Shown piece after piece: positions 20,994 to 31,273 of a stretch of 64,000 nucleotides of DNA. The position numbers and the translations under genes were made by a program. Source of the DNA: an uncultured Lachnospiraceae bacterium (lineage in GTDB: Bacteria; Bacillota; Clostridia; Lachnospirales; Lachnospiraceae); NCBI GenBank assembly GCA_946405625.1, contig CAMJHQ010000005.1, positions 62,001 through 126,000 on the forward strand. The letters run 5' to 3'. The notes below the pieces were generated by a model. That model searched no databases. It had not been told where the DNA came from and saw only the letters and a program-made list of their open reading frames with translations. Every line of letters starts with the position of its first letter. The first letter of the stretch is position 1.

Positions 20994-22958
20994 ATGATAC
21001 TCTCATGTCAGAACATAGCCAAAAGCTTCGGTGACACAGTTATCCTGAAAAATGTAAGCTTTAATATAGAAGAACACGATAAAGCTGCGATAATAGGAAT
21101 TAACGGAGCCGGAAAAACCACGCTGCTTAAGATCATACTCGGACAGCTCTCGCAGGATTCGGGAAATGTTGTAACAGGCCGCGATATACGTCTCGGTTAT
21201 CTCTCGCAGCAGGCTGCCGAGCTTCTTGACGCAACCGTTATAGATGCCATGAAGGAAGCAAAATCCTATATCATGGATATGGAGAAAAGGATCAGAACTC
21301 TTGAGGAGGAAATGAAGGATAAAGAAGGCGACGAATTAAACAGCATTCTCGAAGCCTATAACCGCCTCACAACCCGCTATGACAGAGAAAACGGCTATGC
21401 ATATGAAAGTGAGATTACAGGTGTTCTTAAGGGTCTCGGATTCAGCACCGCCGATTATGAGAGACATATAAATACGCTCTCCGGAGGTCAGAAGATGCGT
21501 ATCGCACTCGGAAGACTTCTTCTCTCTCATCCGGATATCATTATACTCGATGAGCCGACTAACCATCTTGACATGCCATCCATAACATGGCTTGAGGGAT
21601 TCCTCTCATCCTATCCTGGTGCTGTCATCGTAGTAAGTCACGACAGATATTTTATAGACAGAATATCAAACAAGATAATAGAGATCGATCAGGGTAATTC
21701 CCGTGTATATAACGGAAGCTATTCCTATTACAGTGAAGAAAAGGCAAAGATCAGAAAAGCTGAGCTGAACGCTTATCTGAAGCAGCAGGCCGAGATACAG
21801 CACGAGCAGGCTGTAATCACAAAGCTGAAGCAGTTCAACCGAGAAAAGTCGATCAAGCGTGCCGAAAGCCGTGAAAAGAAGCTTGATAAGATAGAGCTTA
21901 TCGATAAGCCTACAGAAGCAAGAACCGATATGCGTCTTAAGCTCTCTCCGATCACCGAATCCGGCGAGGATGTTCTCTATGTTGAGAATCTTTCCAAAAG
22001 CTTTGGAACCAACAGACTTTTCAGTGATATCGAGCTCGATATAAAACGCGGAGATCATATAGCACTTATCGGCGGAAACGGAACCGGAAAAACTACAATA
22101 CTGAAAATAATAAATCGAATGGAATCAAAGGACAGCGGAACCATTACTCTCGGTTCACGCGTCAAGATCGGATACTTCGATCAGGAGCATCACGACCTCG
22201 ATCCGTCGAAAACAATCTTCGAAGAGATGTCGGATTCCTTCCCTGAAATGAATAATACCAAGATAAGAAGTGTACTCGCCGCTTTCCTTTTTACCGGCGA
22301 GGATGTATTTAAAAAGATAAGCGAGCTGTCGGGTGGCGAACGCGGACGTCTGTCGCTTGCAAAGCTCATGCTATCTCCTGCAAACTTCCTCATCCTCGAT
22401 GAGCCGACTAACCATCTTGATATTCCATCAAAGGAAATCCTCGAGGATGCTCTATCGGGTTATACAGGTACTATTCTTACGGTCAGCCATGACAGATATT
22501 TCATCAACAAAGTTGCAACCGGAATAGTCGAGCTCCGAAACAAGGTACTTACGGTTTATAAAGGAAATTATGATTTCTATGAAGAAAACCGCGACAGAAT
22601 GTACGAACTGCAGAATAAAGATAACGAGCATGCCGATAACGGACTAAATGTGACCCGTCAGGGATTCTCTGTTGTATCTACAGAGGACTATGCAAAAGAA
22701 AACAAAAAATCCTCCAGAGAAGAATATGAAAACAGCAAAGCCGAGTACGCTCGTCAAAGAAAACTTGCAAACGATCTTAAGAAGGTTGAATCGGGAATCG
22801 AAAGATGTGAAACCCGAATCAGTGAGATAGACGAAGAAATGAACCGCCCGGAAAACGGTTCCAATGTTGCTCTTCTCACCGAGCTCACTGCAGAGAGAGA
22901 ACAACTTGATGCAGAACTGCTTGATCTATATGAAAAATGGGAAGCACTACAAAGCTAG
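20994..22958 (+). CDS. ABC-F family ATPase (Uup/YdiF-like)
   Basis: Two ABC domains (GINGAGKTTLLK, GGNGTGKTTILK), two LSGG signatures, DEPTNHLD twice, no TM, C-terminal coiled coil. ATG at 20994 has GGAG upstream; the track start at 20976 is a TTG. Confidence 0.9.
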   Translation: MILSCQNIAKSFGDTVILKNVSFNIEEHDKAAIIGINGAGKTTLLKIILGQLSQDSGNVVTGRDIRLGYLSQQAAELLDATVIDAMKEAKSYIMDMEKRIRTLEEEMKDKEGDELNSILEAYNRLTTRYDRENGYAYESEITGVLKGLGFSTADYERHINTLSGGQKMRIALGRLLLSHPDIIILDEPTNHLDMPSITWLEGFLSSYPGAVIVVSHDRYFIDRISNKIIEIDQGNSRVYNGSYSYYSEEKAKIRKAELNAYLKQQAEIQHEQAVITKLKQFNREKSIKRAESREKKLDKIELIDKPTEARTDMRLKLSPITESGEDVLYVENLSKSFGTNRLFSDIELDIKRGDHIALIGGNGTGKTTILKIINRMESKDSGTITLGSRVKIGYFDQEHHDLDPSKTIFEEMSDSFPEMNNTKIRSVLAAFLFTGEDVFKKISELSGGERGRLSLAKLMLSPANFLILDEPTNHLDIPSKEILEDALSGYTGTILTVSHDRYFINKVATGIVELRNKVLTVYKGNYDFYEENRDRMYELQNKDNEHADNGLNVTRQGFSVVSTEDYAKENKKSSREEYENSKAEYARQRKLANDLKKVESGIERCETRISEIDEEMNRPENGSNVALLTELTAEREQLDAELLDLYEKWEALQS

Positions 22959-22971
22959 TGCTTCCCATTTT
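22934..22971. terminator. bidirectional terminator overlapping the last codons of the ABC-F gene
   Basis: AAAATGGGAAGCACTA-N6-TAGTGCTTCCCATTTT, 16-bp perfect arms. Confidence 0.85.
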
Positions 22972-23004
22972 GTATCTTATAAATATTGTTCTGAGTCTTA
23001 TGTT

Positions 23005-23871
23005 TTATCTTGCAAGCGGAGTAGGATCCGGCTTCTTGTTATCCATCTTATCATACTGCTCAGCAAGTCTGTCTATCTCGCTCATATTTTTCATAACACC
23101 GATCTGCGGAAGTTCAAATTCGAATCCGCTCTGCTTCAGGAACTTATGAGCTATCATAAATGTCATCTCATCGAAGTTTACAAGGAACATATTATTTACG
23201 TCTTTTATCATCTCATCAACCGAATAATATGATTTGCCCTGTACGGCTTTGAATATCTGAAGATATGAATTTATAACTATCGTTCTCTGAACATTTATGT
23301 CGGATGCTATATCCATTACCGGAAATGCCAGAAGATATGCTCTCAGCCAGTCTGTACTTGACTTAAGCCATTCAGCCGGAACATTATAATCCAGTGACAT
23401 ATCATATATTTCCTTCTCCCAGTAATATGAAACATATGAAGCATTCATTATTCTTTCTATCTGATCATCTGTAAGTCTCAGATTATATTTTTTATTGAAC
23501 TTGGAAACAATCTTGACTCTCCTGCCCGTAGATCTCGTGAGCTTATATTCCGCAGCAGCTTTGTCGTTCTTTTTTATTTCCTGATACTCTGTACTCTGCT
23601 CCCTCTTGGTCGCATTCTTCTTTCCGTTTGCTATGCCTTTAATTATAGAAATGATTATTATGAACGGTATGAGTGAACCGAATGAAGAAAAAAGTCCACT
23701 TACAACCGCTGCCATGACGATAAGAATTATAGATATCGGAAAGAACAGGAGCAGAGCTGCGATCAGCTTTCCCATTGTACCAAGTCCGCTTCTAAACTTT
23801 TTTCTGACGTTCGGGTTATCCTTTCCCGAAACAAAATACCAGCATATAGCAGCAATAATAACTGTTAACAT
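23005..23871 (-). CDS. hypothetical membrane protein
   Basis: N-terminal hydrophobic segments, soluble C-terminal domain, 288 aa. Confidence 0.65.
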   Translation of the reverse strand: MLTVIIAAICWYFVSGKDNPNVRKKFRSGLGTMGKLIAALLLFFPISIILIVMAAVVSGLFSSFGSLIPFIIIISIIKGIANGKKNATKREQSTEYQEIKKNDKAAAEYKLTRSTGRRVKIVSKFNKKYNLRLTDDQIERIMNASYVSYYWEKEIYDMSLDYNVPAEWLKSSTDWLRAYLLAFPVMDIASDINVQRTIVINSYLQIFKAVQGKSYYSVDEMIKDVNNMFLVNFDEMTFMIAHKFLKQSGFEFELPQIGVMKNMSEIDRLAEQYDKMDNKKPDPTPLAR

Positions 23872-23920
23872 TTATAAACCTTTCAAAAACTATCAGTTAA
23901 AATATAACCCTACAAGTATA

Positions 23921-25378
23921 TCACATTGTTTCATCCAGTACAATGCGAATACGTGTTCCGAGTTCGGTTCTTGAGAGAATTTCAAAATGCCCGTTATGCT
24001 TATCAACTATCCATTTGGCAATAGAAAGGCCCAATCCGGTTCCTTTAATCTCTCTGGTTTCATCGGATCTGTAAAAGCGTTCAAACATATGCTTTACATC
24101 TGCTTCTGCCATACCGATTCCCGTATCCTGAACCTGCAGATACTTCTGTCCCTTTTCATTATATCCTATCGCTAGCTTTATCTCGTCCTTCTCATTAGTA
24201 TACTTTGCAGCATTATCGATAAGGATTCTGACTGCCTGCTTCAGAAGAGTTTCATCTGCATTTATTGTTATTTCTTCTTCAGGTGCCTTATATTTATATA
24301 TATGATTCTCATCGATCATAAGTGATTCTTCATATATTTCCTGCATCATACTGTTAAGAGACAGTTCTTCTTTCTTCAGGATTGTTTTTCCGCTGTCTCC
24401 TCTTGCCAGGAAGAGAAGCTGTTCTACAAGCTTATTCATATGATCTGCTTCATGAACTATGGCATGTATGGATTCATCCAGAACCTCCGTATCATCACGG
24501 CCCCATCTTTCAAGCATATTGGCATATCCCTGGATTACCGCAATAGGTGTACGAAGCTCATGTGAAGCATCATTTACGAATCGTGCCTGCTGCTGATAGG
24601 TTTCCTTCATTCTTATAAGAAGGTTATTCATAGCAGCCTCTATACCTTCAAGATCCTTATCCTGCAGCGAAAGAGGTGCTTCCTCTCCCGGCTTGATGCT
24701 TTCAATCGCCGACTCGATCTCGAGATACTTACTGCCGTCCGAAAGAGTGAGTCTGTTCAACTGATCCGCCTTCATCGCGATCTCATTTATCGGCTTAAGA
24801 GTTTTTCTGATCCTTCTGTTTTCACGGAAAAGTCCTAAAAGGATCGTTGTATTCTGCAGAACAAAAAGAACTGCCATTGCTCCGATCAAATAATTCAGAT
24901 CCGGGAAAACATCTGTCCTTAACAGTTCCTTGCCATCAAGATCATATACGATATATTCCAGCTCACCTTCCACAGTTACAACGGATCTGGTCCTCTCAAG
25001 TTCAAAACCCGCCTGACTGTGTGACTCCTGCATATATGCCCATCCTGTGCACATAAAAGCCGCAATTATCAGATGCTCCCAAAAATAAAGCTTCATCTTC
25101 TTTCTGACCAGCTGCCAATGAAGCTTTCTTGTGATAGAAGACATCCTCTTTTTAGCAGTCTTTTTTGACGATATTCTTTCTCTAGGGCTGCGCCTTGGGT
25201 TCTTTACATACTCTTCGTCCTGATCATCCTCTTCAATCTGAGCATAATCTTCGGGAATTTCCGGAAGATCCGGCAGTTCCTTAATCTTCTCGATTTCTTC
25301 CTGATCAAGATTCTCGGACATGTATGCCACTCCACCCGATTCAATTGTCTCAACTTTCTTTCTTCTCTTGTCGCGCAT
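23921..25378 (-). CDS. sensor histidine kinase
   Basis: FVNDASHELRTPIAVIQGYANML, ILIDNAAKYTNE, QDTGIGM, RSDETREIKGTGLGLSIAK. Confidence 0.95.
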   Translation of the reverse strand: MRDKRRKKVETIESGGVAYMSENLDQEEIEKIKELPDLPEIPEDYAQIEEDDQDEEYVKNPRRSPRERISSKKTAKKRMSSITRKLHWQLVRKKMKLYFWEHLIIAAFMCTGWAYMQESHSQAGFELERTRSVVTVEGELEYIVYDLDGKELLRTDVFPDLNYLIGAMAVLFVLQNTTILLGLFRENRRIRKTLKPINEIAMKADQLNRLTLSDGSKYLEIESAIESIKPGEEAPLSLQDKDLEGIEAAMNNLLIRMKETYQQQARFVNDASHELRTPIAVIQGYANMLERWGRDDTEVLDESIHAIVHEADHMNKLVEQLLFLARGDSGKTILKKEELSLNSMMQEIYEESLMIDENHIYKYKAPEEEITINADETLLKQAVRILIDNAAKYTNEKDEIKLAIGYNEKGQKYLQVQDTGIGMAEADVKHMFERFYRSDETREIKGTGLGLSIAKWIVDKHNGHFEILSRTELGTRIRIVLDETM

Positions 25379-25447
25379 ATAAAAATATCCTCATCCCAAT
25401 CACAAAAAACAGGAAAATATTTTCCCTGCTCTGTAACATAAGATAAC

Positions 25448-25478
25448 GCAGGTGTCAGAACTCCGATCTGACACCTGC
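25448..25478. repeat. stem-loop between the response regulator and kinase genes
   Basis: GCAGGTGTCAGA / TCTGACACCTGC, 12-bp arms, no T-run. Confidence 0.75.
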
Positions 25479-25487
25479 CTCATATAT

Positions 25488-26213
25488 CTATCCTTCACTC
25501 TTAATAACGTATCCGACACCTCTGACAGTCTGGATCATTTTTACACCATACTCATCATCTATCTTCGAACGCAGATATCTGATATATACATCGATAACAT
25601 TTGTCTCGCCTACATAATCATATCCGCATACCTTTTCCAGGAGGGTATCGCGTGACAGTACAATATCCATATTCTGAAGCAGCGTCTGAAGCATCAGAAA
25701 TTCTCTGTTTGTAAGTTCTATCAGATGACCGTCATACTTTACTTCATGACGCGGTATGCTGAGAACAAGCTTCTCCCATTTCAGAACTCCTTCATCCTTT
25801 GCAGCTTCACTCTGTACTCCGGCGCCGGCATTTCCTCCGGATGTTCCGTGCAGCTTCAAAGCAACTCTTATTCGTGCCAGAAGTTCTTCGATAGCAAATG
25901 GCTTGGTTATATAATCAACCGCTCCGGCATCTAGTCCCGAAACCTTATCCATTACCGCATCTCTTGCTGTGAGAAGAATTACAGGAACCGACTTTTCTCT
26001 CGAAAGCCTTCTCATAACCTCAAGACCGTTAAGCTCCGGCAGCATGATATCCAGAAGTATGAGATCGTAATCGTTCTCAAGTGCCATCTCAAGCGCTTCG
26101 CGTCCGTTTCCGGACTTGCTGACCTCATAACCGTCATGCTTCAACTCAAGCTCAATAAATCTTGCAAGCTTTTCCTCATCTTCTACCACCAGTAAATGTG
26201 ACATTTCATCCAC
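25488..26213 (-). CDS. OmpR-family response regulator
   Basis: LLVVEDEEKL, LILLDIMLPELNG, TKPFAIEELLARI, winged-helix C-terminus. Confidence 0.95.
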   Translation of the reverse strand: MDEMSHLLVVEDEEKLARFIELELKHDGYEVSKSGNGREALEMALENDYDLILLDIMLPELNGLEVMRRLSREKSVPVILLTARDAVMDKVSGLDAGAVDYITKPFAIEELLARIRVALKLHGTSGGNAGAGVQSEAAKDEGVLKWEKLVLSIPRHEVKYDGHLIELTNREFLMLQTLLQNMDIVLSRDTLLEKVCGYDYVGETNVIDVYIRYLRSKIDDEYGVKMIQTVRGVGYVIKSEG

Positions 26214-26239
26214 CCCTTGTATCAGTTTGTTTTAATCGT

Positions 26240-26800
26240 TTACAGTTTGTCGAATTTTTTCTTTACATAGTCTGCAGCATCTGCGGCTTTATCTATAAGC
26301 ATATTCGCTTCCGAAAGCTTATCTCTTCCGACCAGCCTGTACCTCACTCCCATGAAAAGTGAGATTATAAAGACCACAATGCCGATATGCCATACAAAGA
26401 ATATAATTAACGCAGCAACCCAGAGAGGTATCTTCATAAATTCTTCTCCCCTATGAGTAATGCTGAGAAAATTATTCTTAAGAATATCGATGAATATACA
26501 GAAAAGATGCCTTATCTTGCTTCCGAAGGATCTTGAAGTTTCCCTGTCATAACGCTCAACCTTATCCTTTACATTTTCAAAGGATGTATGCTCTTCACGG
26601 TTTGTTGTTACAACTTCCTGATCCGGTGCGGCAACCTTTCCTTTCTTTTCCAGATAAACCATAGCATCCAGGAGATCCCCGTCGCATACCTTAAGAGCTT
26701 CAACAGCTTCCTCAAGTGAGACATCTGCTCTTTTTCTTAACTTTTCGGCTTTCTCCAACTCATTCATAATTATCTCCGCTCTTTCCAACGACTTTTTCAA
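26240..26800 (-). CDS. DUF4342-like protein with UBA/TS-N-like N-terminus
   Basis: SLEEAVEALKVCDGDLLDAMVYLEKKGK plus a C-terminal TM region. Confidence 0.6.
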   Translation of the reverse strand: MKKSLERAEIIMNELEKAEKLRKRADVSLEEAVEALKVCDGDLLDAMVYLEKKGKVAAPDQEVVTTNREEHTSFENVKDKVERYDRETSRSFGSKIRHLFCIFIDILKNNFLSITHRGEEFMKIPLWVAALIIFFVWHIGIVVFIISLFMGVRYRLVGRDKLSEANMLIDKAADAADYVKKKFDKL

Positions 26801-26967
26801 ACTGATGATGTAAATATATCAGTATCAAATTAAATCGTCTTTTGAGAAAGATTAAAATTAGATTAAATCATCGAATATATTTTATAGCAAAACCTGTCAT
26901 ATGTGAAGTGACAGCTGTCATCTATTCCGGACGTTTTCCCCTGAATCACATAGGCAGATCAAGCCTT

Positions 26968-28227
26968 TTACCTTTCGTCCAGAACCTGGAATATAAGGAA
27001 TTTCAGATAATAAGACATTTCATCTCCGGCCCAGAGTATCGGATGATCCGGTGCCTGAGTACGGAATTCGATCTGTCTCAGACGTTTATGTGCAGCCTTA
27101 GCAGCCTGTGCTATTACTTCAGTAAAAAGCTGCTGATCCATAAAATGTGAGCATGAACATGTAGCAAAGTATCCTCCGGATTTCACCAGCTTAAGTCCTC
27201 TGATATTTATCTCTCTATAGCCCTTTGCAGCTTTCTTTATCGTATCTCTCGACTTCGTAAATGCAGGCGGATCGAGTATTACTACATCATACTTTCTGCC
27301 CTCTTCCACATATTTAGGAAGAAGATCCAGAACATCGGCTACGGTAAAGATCATCCTGTCCGTAACGCCGTTCAGCTCGGCATTATTCTTCGCTTCATCT
27401 ATTGCAAGCTCAGATACATCCACAGCCTCAACCGAACCGGCACCACCCACAGCTGCATTAAGCGCGAAGGAACCTGTATGCGTAAAGCAGTCAAGTACCG
27501 AAACAGGTTCTCCATCAGCTGTTTTTCCTTCCGACAGCTTTCTGCAAAGCTCCTGTACTGCCATTCTGTTACCCTTCTGATCAAGGAAAAATCCTGTCTT
27601 CTGTCCGTTTACTATATCAACATGATACTTAACTCCGTTTTCGGTTATGGTAACATCTGTATCAAACTCTTCACCGATGAAGCCTTTTCTTCGCTCCATA
27701 CCTTCCTTGAGACGTACCTTTGCATCACTTCTCTCATATACTCCGCGGATTTTTATTCCATCTTCAAGCATAAGCTCCTTCAGGATTTCGATTATCCTTT
27801 CCTTCAGAATATCTATTCCGAGAGCCAGTGACTCAACCACAAGCACATCCTCATATTTATCTATTACAAGTCCCGGAAGGAAATCGGCTTCACCGAAGAT
27901 AACTCTGCAGGACGATGTATCGATAACCGCCTTTCTGTATTCCCATGCAGCCTTTACTCTTCTGTAGAGGAATTCATCATTCATTTCCTCTTCAGCATTA
28001 CGGGTAAGCATGCGGACCGTGATCTTCGACTTGGTATTTATAAATCCCCAGCCCATCGGATATCCGTCAAAATCTTCCACACGCAGGATATTTCCGTCCT
28101 TAAAGGAGCCATCTATCCTGTCGATTTCATTATCATATATCCAGCTTCCTCCGGCCTTTATGGTACGGCCTTCACCCTTCTTCAGAATGAGGACTGCTTC
28201 GCATAGGTTGTTCTTTAGAATATCCAT
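26968..28227 (-). CDS. class I SAM-dependent 23S rRNA methyltransferase, RlmI-like
   Basis: PUA-like N-terminus, NGQKTGFFLDQKGNR, VLDCFTHTGSFALNAA, VILDPPAFTKSRD. Confidence 0.9.
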   Translation of the reverse strand: MDILKNNLCEAVLILKKGEGRTIKAGGSWIYDNEIDRIDGSFKDGNILRVEDFDGYPMGWGFINTKSKITVRMLTRNAEEEMNDEFLYRRVKAAWEYRKAVIDTSSCRVIFGEADFLPGLVIDKYEDVLVVESLALGIDILKERIIEILKELMLEDGIKIRGVYERSDAKVRLKEGMERRKGFIGEEFDTDVTITENGVKYHVDIVNGQKTGFFLDQKGNRMAVQELCRKLSEGKTADGEPVSVLDCFTHTGSFALNAAVGGAGSVEAVDVSELAIDEAKNNAELNGVTDRMIFTVADVLDLLPKYVEEGRKYDVVILDPPAFTKSRDTIKKAAKGYREINIRGLKLVKSGGYFATCSCSHFMDQQLFTEVIAQAAKAAHKRLRQIEFRTQAPDHPILWAGDEMSYYLKFLIFQVLDER

Positions 28228-28246
28228 TTTTATACCTTTCTATTTC

Positions 28247-28343
28247 TTCAGCAGATTATGGCGATGAATGGTTTATGATCAAACAGAATCATCTTAGAAA
28301 ACAAGTTTTCACGATGCTTCTGCTTTGATCATAATCTGCTGAA
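28247..28343. repeat. long imperfect hairpin containing the shared core TTAGAAAACAAGTTTTCACRATG
   Basis: TTCAGCAGATTATG (28247-28260) / CATAATCTGCTGAA (28330-28343), then ATGATCAAA / TTTGATCAT, core at 28294-28316. Confidence 0.8.
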
Positions 28344-28349
28344 CAGTTA

Positions 28350-29690
28350 TTACCTTGTAATGTTTCTTACCCACTTATATTTCATATAATGCTTATAAAC
28401 CGCCGGAATTTTTACAAATTCATCCAGTGTGAGTATAAAAGCTACAACAAGTACCGGCAGCTTAAGTACGAAGGCTCCGATCATTCCCATCGGAACTACT
28501 ACGCACCAAAGAGTTATTATATCACACCACATACCGAATTTGGTATCTCCTCCTGCCGGAAAGATTCCGCCTATTATCGTAGAGTTGAGCGAGCCTCCGA
28601 TTATATAATAAGCCTGCATGAACATCATTATCTTCATGAAATAAAGCGCCTGCCCTTCGAGGGTTACAACATTTACGAGGATCGGTGTGATAAGGAGAAG
28701 TATCGCTCCCGATATCGCACCTATCAGAATTGAAAATCTGACAAAGCTGCCTCCGGCTTTCTTCGACTCTTCCAGCTCATCTCTTCCGAGCATCTGTCCG
28801 AGTATGATCGAAACACCTGATGCAACGCCCCAGCAGAAGCTTGCAACCATGCCTCTTACTATACTCGCTATCGAATTTGCAGCAACCGCATCACTTCCGA
28901 GTCTTCCCATTATAACCGAATACATTGTAACTCCGCCGCCCCAGCCGAGCTGATTCAGAAGAAGCGGAACTGTATATTTCCAATAATCCTTATGAATTAT
29001 CTTACTGCATTTTGCAGGGTTCACTGTTTTTATAATATCCAGTGAGATACATTTCTTCATGAAGATAAGAATGATCATGAATACAGTTTCAAATACTCTT
29101 GCAATCACCGTTGCAAGTGCTGCACCCTCTATTCCCATTTCCGGGAATCCCCATAAACCGAATATGAGGACCGCATTCAGGAAAATGTTCAGCACTACGG
29201 AGAGTGAACCGATAAGTGAACTGAGTCCGGCTCTGTCGCATATCTTCAGTATTCCGAAGTAAACCTGTGCGAAGCCTCCTATCACATAAGAAAGCGATAC
29301 CATTTTCAGATATCTTACACCACCCTCTATAAGCACCGGATCATTTGTAAAAATCCTCATTATCATTCCCGGTGCAAACATAGTTGCCGCGGTAAAAACG
29401 ACACCTACTATAAGTGTGTATCTCATGGTAACAGCCAGAACTTCCCTGACTGTTTCTTTATCGCCCTTGCCCCAGTACTGAGCTGCAAGAACCGAACAGC
29501 CATAAACAAATGCACCGAAGAACAGGCTATATACGAAGGCAACCTGAGCCGCAAGCGATACGGAAGACAGACTGTCCTTATCAATAAATCCCAGCATAAA
29601 TGCATCCGATGCCGAAACCAGCGACATCATCAGATACTGAAATGAAACCGGGAGAACTACTTTAAATAAATCTCTGTAAATCTTTTTCAT
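28350..29690 (-). CDS. MATE family efflux transporter
   Basis: 446 aa, about 12 TM, MATE-like repeats. Start overlaps the stop of the ABC-F gene (ATGA). Confidence 0.9.
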   Translation of the reverse strand: MKKIYRDLFKVVLPVSFQYLMMSLVSASDAFMLGFIDKDSLSSVSLAAQVAFVYSLFFGAFVYGCSVLAAQYWGKGDKETVREVLAVTMRYTLIVGVVFTAATMFAPGMIMRIFTNDPVLIEGGVRYLKMVSLSYVIGGFAQVYFGILKICDRAGLSSLIGSLSVVLNIFLNAVLIFGLWGFPEMGIEGAALATVIARVFETVFMIILIFMKKCISLDIIKTVNPAKCSKIIHKDYWKYTVPLLLNQLGWGGGVTMYSVIMGRLGSDAVAANSIASIVRGMVASFCWGVASGVSIILGQMLGRDELEESKKAGGSFVRFSILIGAISGAILLLITPILVNVVTLEGQALYFMKIMMFMQAYYIIGGSLNSTIIGGIFPAGGDTKFGMWCDIITLWCVVVPMGMIGAFVLKLPVLVVAFILTLDEFVKIPAVYKHYMKYKWVRNITR

Positions 29691-31216
29691 AAATCAATCA
29701 CCTTATCGGCGAGCTTCTCACGGAATCTTTCGTCATGCTCCACCATTATCATCGTCGGTCTGTAAGTTTCAATCAGTTTTTCTATCTGCATTCTCGAAAA
29801 AATATCTATATAGTTGAGCGGCTCATCCCATATATATAAATGCGCCTTGGTGAGAAGACTTGCAGCAATGAGCACTTTCTTCTTCTGTCCTTCCGAATAT
29901 TCTTCGATATTTTTTTCGAACTGCACTCTGTTCATATCAAGCTTTTTGAGAAGCGTGAGAAACAGGCTGTAATCCAGATCCTTTGCCTTTGCAAAATCCT
30001 TAAGGCTTCCCGTTAGTCCCGACGTATCCTGACTAACATATGATATCACAAGACCTGACGCCACCTCAAGCGTACCCGAAGTATATATCTTTGAAACATC
30101 AGATGTTTCTTCAGCATCAGCTGCCCTCAGGATTGCCTTGATCAGTGTCGATTTTCCGCATCCGTTTTCACCGGCCAGAAAGAGTATCTCTTCCTGCATC
30201 AATTGAAAGGAAATCTTATCCAGTACATTTTTTCCGTCTTCATATCCGAGTGAAAAATCCTTCATTTCAACCAGACATTTTTTGTGATGCGAAAGCGGCA
30301 TAAGCTTCAGATCATCAACTGTTTCGATATCCTTCAGCAGTCCTTCCTTTTCTTCAATTTCTCTGTCGATACGCTTTTCGAAATTCTTGACTCTCGACTG
30401 CATTTTCTTGGTCTTTGCTCCGATATAAGCTCTGGTTGAAATATTTCTGTCATGCTCCTTGATCGGGTCAAAACCTATCTTTGTATTTTCATTTTTGTCA
30501 GCCCATCTGCCGGCTCTGTCTGCAGCAGATCTGAGCTTACCTATTTCCTTCATATGCTTCTCGTTTTCGGCGATCGCATATGCATCTGCTTTTGCTTTGT
30601 TATCCTGCCAGGTACTGAAGTTACCCGTTATCACTTCTATCGATTCACGATTCAGTACCAGCATATGATCCGACACCGCATCCAGCAGATTTCTGTCATG
30701 CGAAACAAGTATGAATCCTTTCTTGCCTGACAGATAATCTCTTATTATATCTCTTCCCTTCTTATCCAGATGATTCGTCGGCTCATCGATAAGCAGGAAC
30801 TCGTTATCTCCCGAGAAAAGAACCGCGATCATAGTTTTGGTCCTTTCTCCCTGACTGAGTGTTCTGATCGGTCTATAGAGGACTTCAGGATCTACACCCA
30901 GACTGTTAAGCTCACAGATTATCCTCCAGCCTTCAACTCCCGGCTTCCAGATCTCACTCAGCTCATCCACTGTTTTATCCAGATCTTTTTCACTCACAGG
31001 GTAAGGGAAATAATCAAAATGCTTGTCCGTGGATATACTTCCCTCATACTCATACCCTCCCATAAGAAGTCTGAGAAATGTTGTCTTTCCTTTTCCGTTT
31101 CTTCCTATGAATCCCGTTTTCCAATCTGTATCTATAGAGAAAGAAACCTTATCGAAAATATTATCAAAGCTGCCTTCATATCCGAAGGTCAATTCCGAAA
31201 CTCTTAGTAATGACAT
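29687..31216 (-). CDS. Lsa-like ABC-F ribosomal protection protein
   Basis: LTFGYEGSFDNIFDKVSFSIDTDWKTGFIGRNGKGKTTFLRLL, LIDEPTNHLD, second ABC domain GENGCGKSTLIKAI, no TM. Start at MSLLRVSE with AAGGAGG upstream. Confidence 0.85.
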   Translation of the reverse strand: MSLLRVSELTFGYEGSFDNIFDKVSFSIDTDWKTGFIGRNGKGKTTFLRLLMGGYEYEGSISTDKHFDYFPYPVSEKDLDKTVDELSEIWKPGVEGWRIICELNSLGVDPEVLYRPIRTLSQGERTKTMIAVLFSGDNEFLLIDEPTNHLDKKGRDIIRDYLSGKKGFILVSHDRNLLDAVSDHMLVLNRESIEVITGNFSTWQDNKAKADAYAIAENEKHMKEIGKLRSAADRAGRWADKNENTKIGFDPIKEHDRNISTRAYIGAKTKKMQSRVKNFEKRIDREIEEKEGLLKDIETVDDLKLMPLSHHKKCLVEMKDFSLGYEDGKNVLDKISFQLMQEEILFLAGENGCGKSTLIKAILRAADAEETSDVSKIYTSGTLEVASGLVISYVSQDTSGLTGSLKDFAKAKDLDYSLFLTLLKKLDMNRVQFEKNIEEYSEGQKKKVLIAASLLTKAHLYIWDEPLNYIDIFSRMQIEKLIETYRPTMIMVEHDERFREKLADKVIDL

Positions 31217-31241
31217 ATAATTACCTCCTTGTAAAGCAAGA

Positions 31242-31273
31242 CAGCACCGCAAGAATTAATCCTTGCGGTGCTG
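31242..31273 (-). terminator. attenuator hairpin in the ABC-F leader
   Basis: CAGCACCGCAAG-GATTAATT-CTTGCGGTGCTG followed by TCTTGCTTT on the minus strand. Confidence 0.75.
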
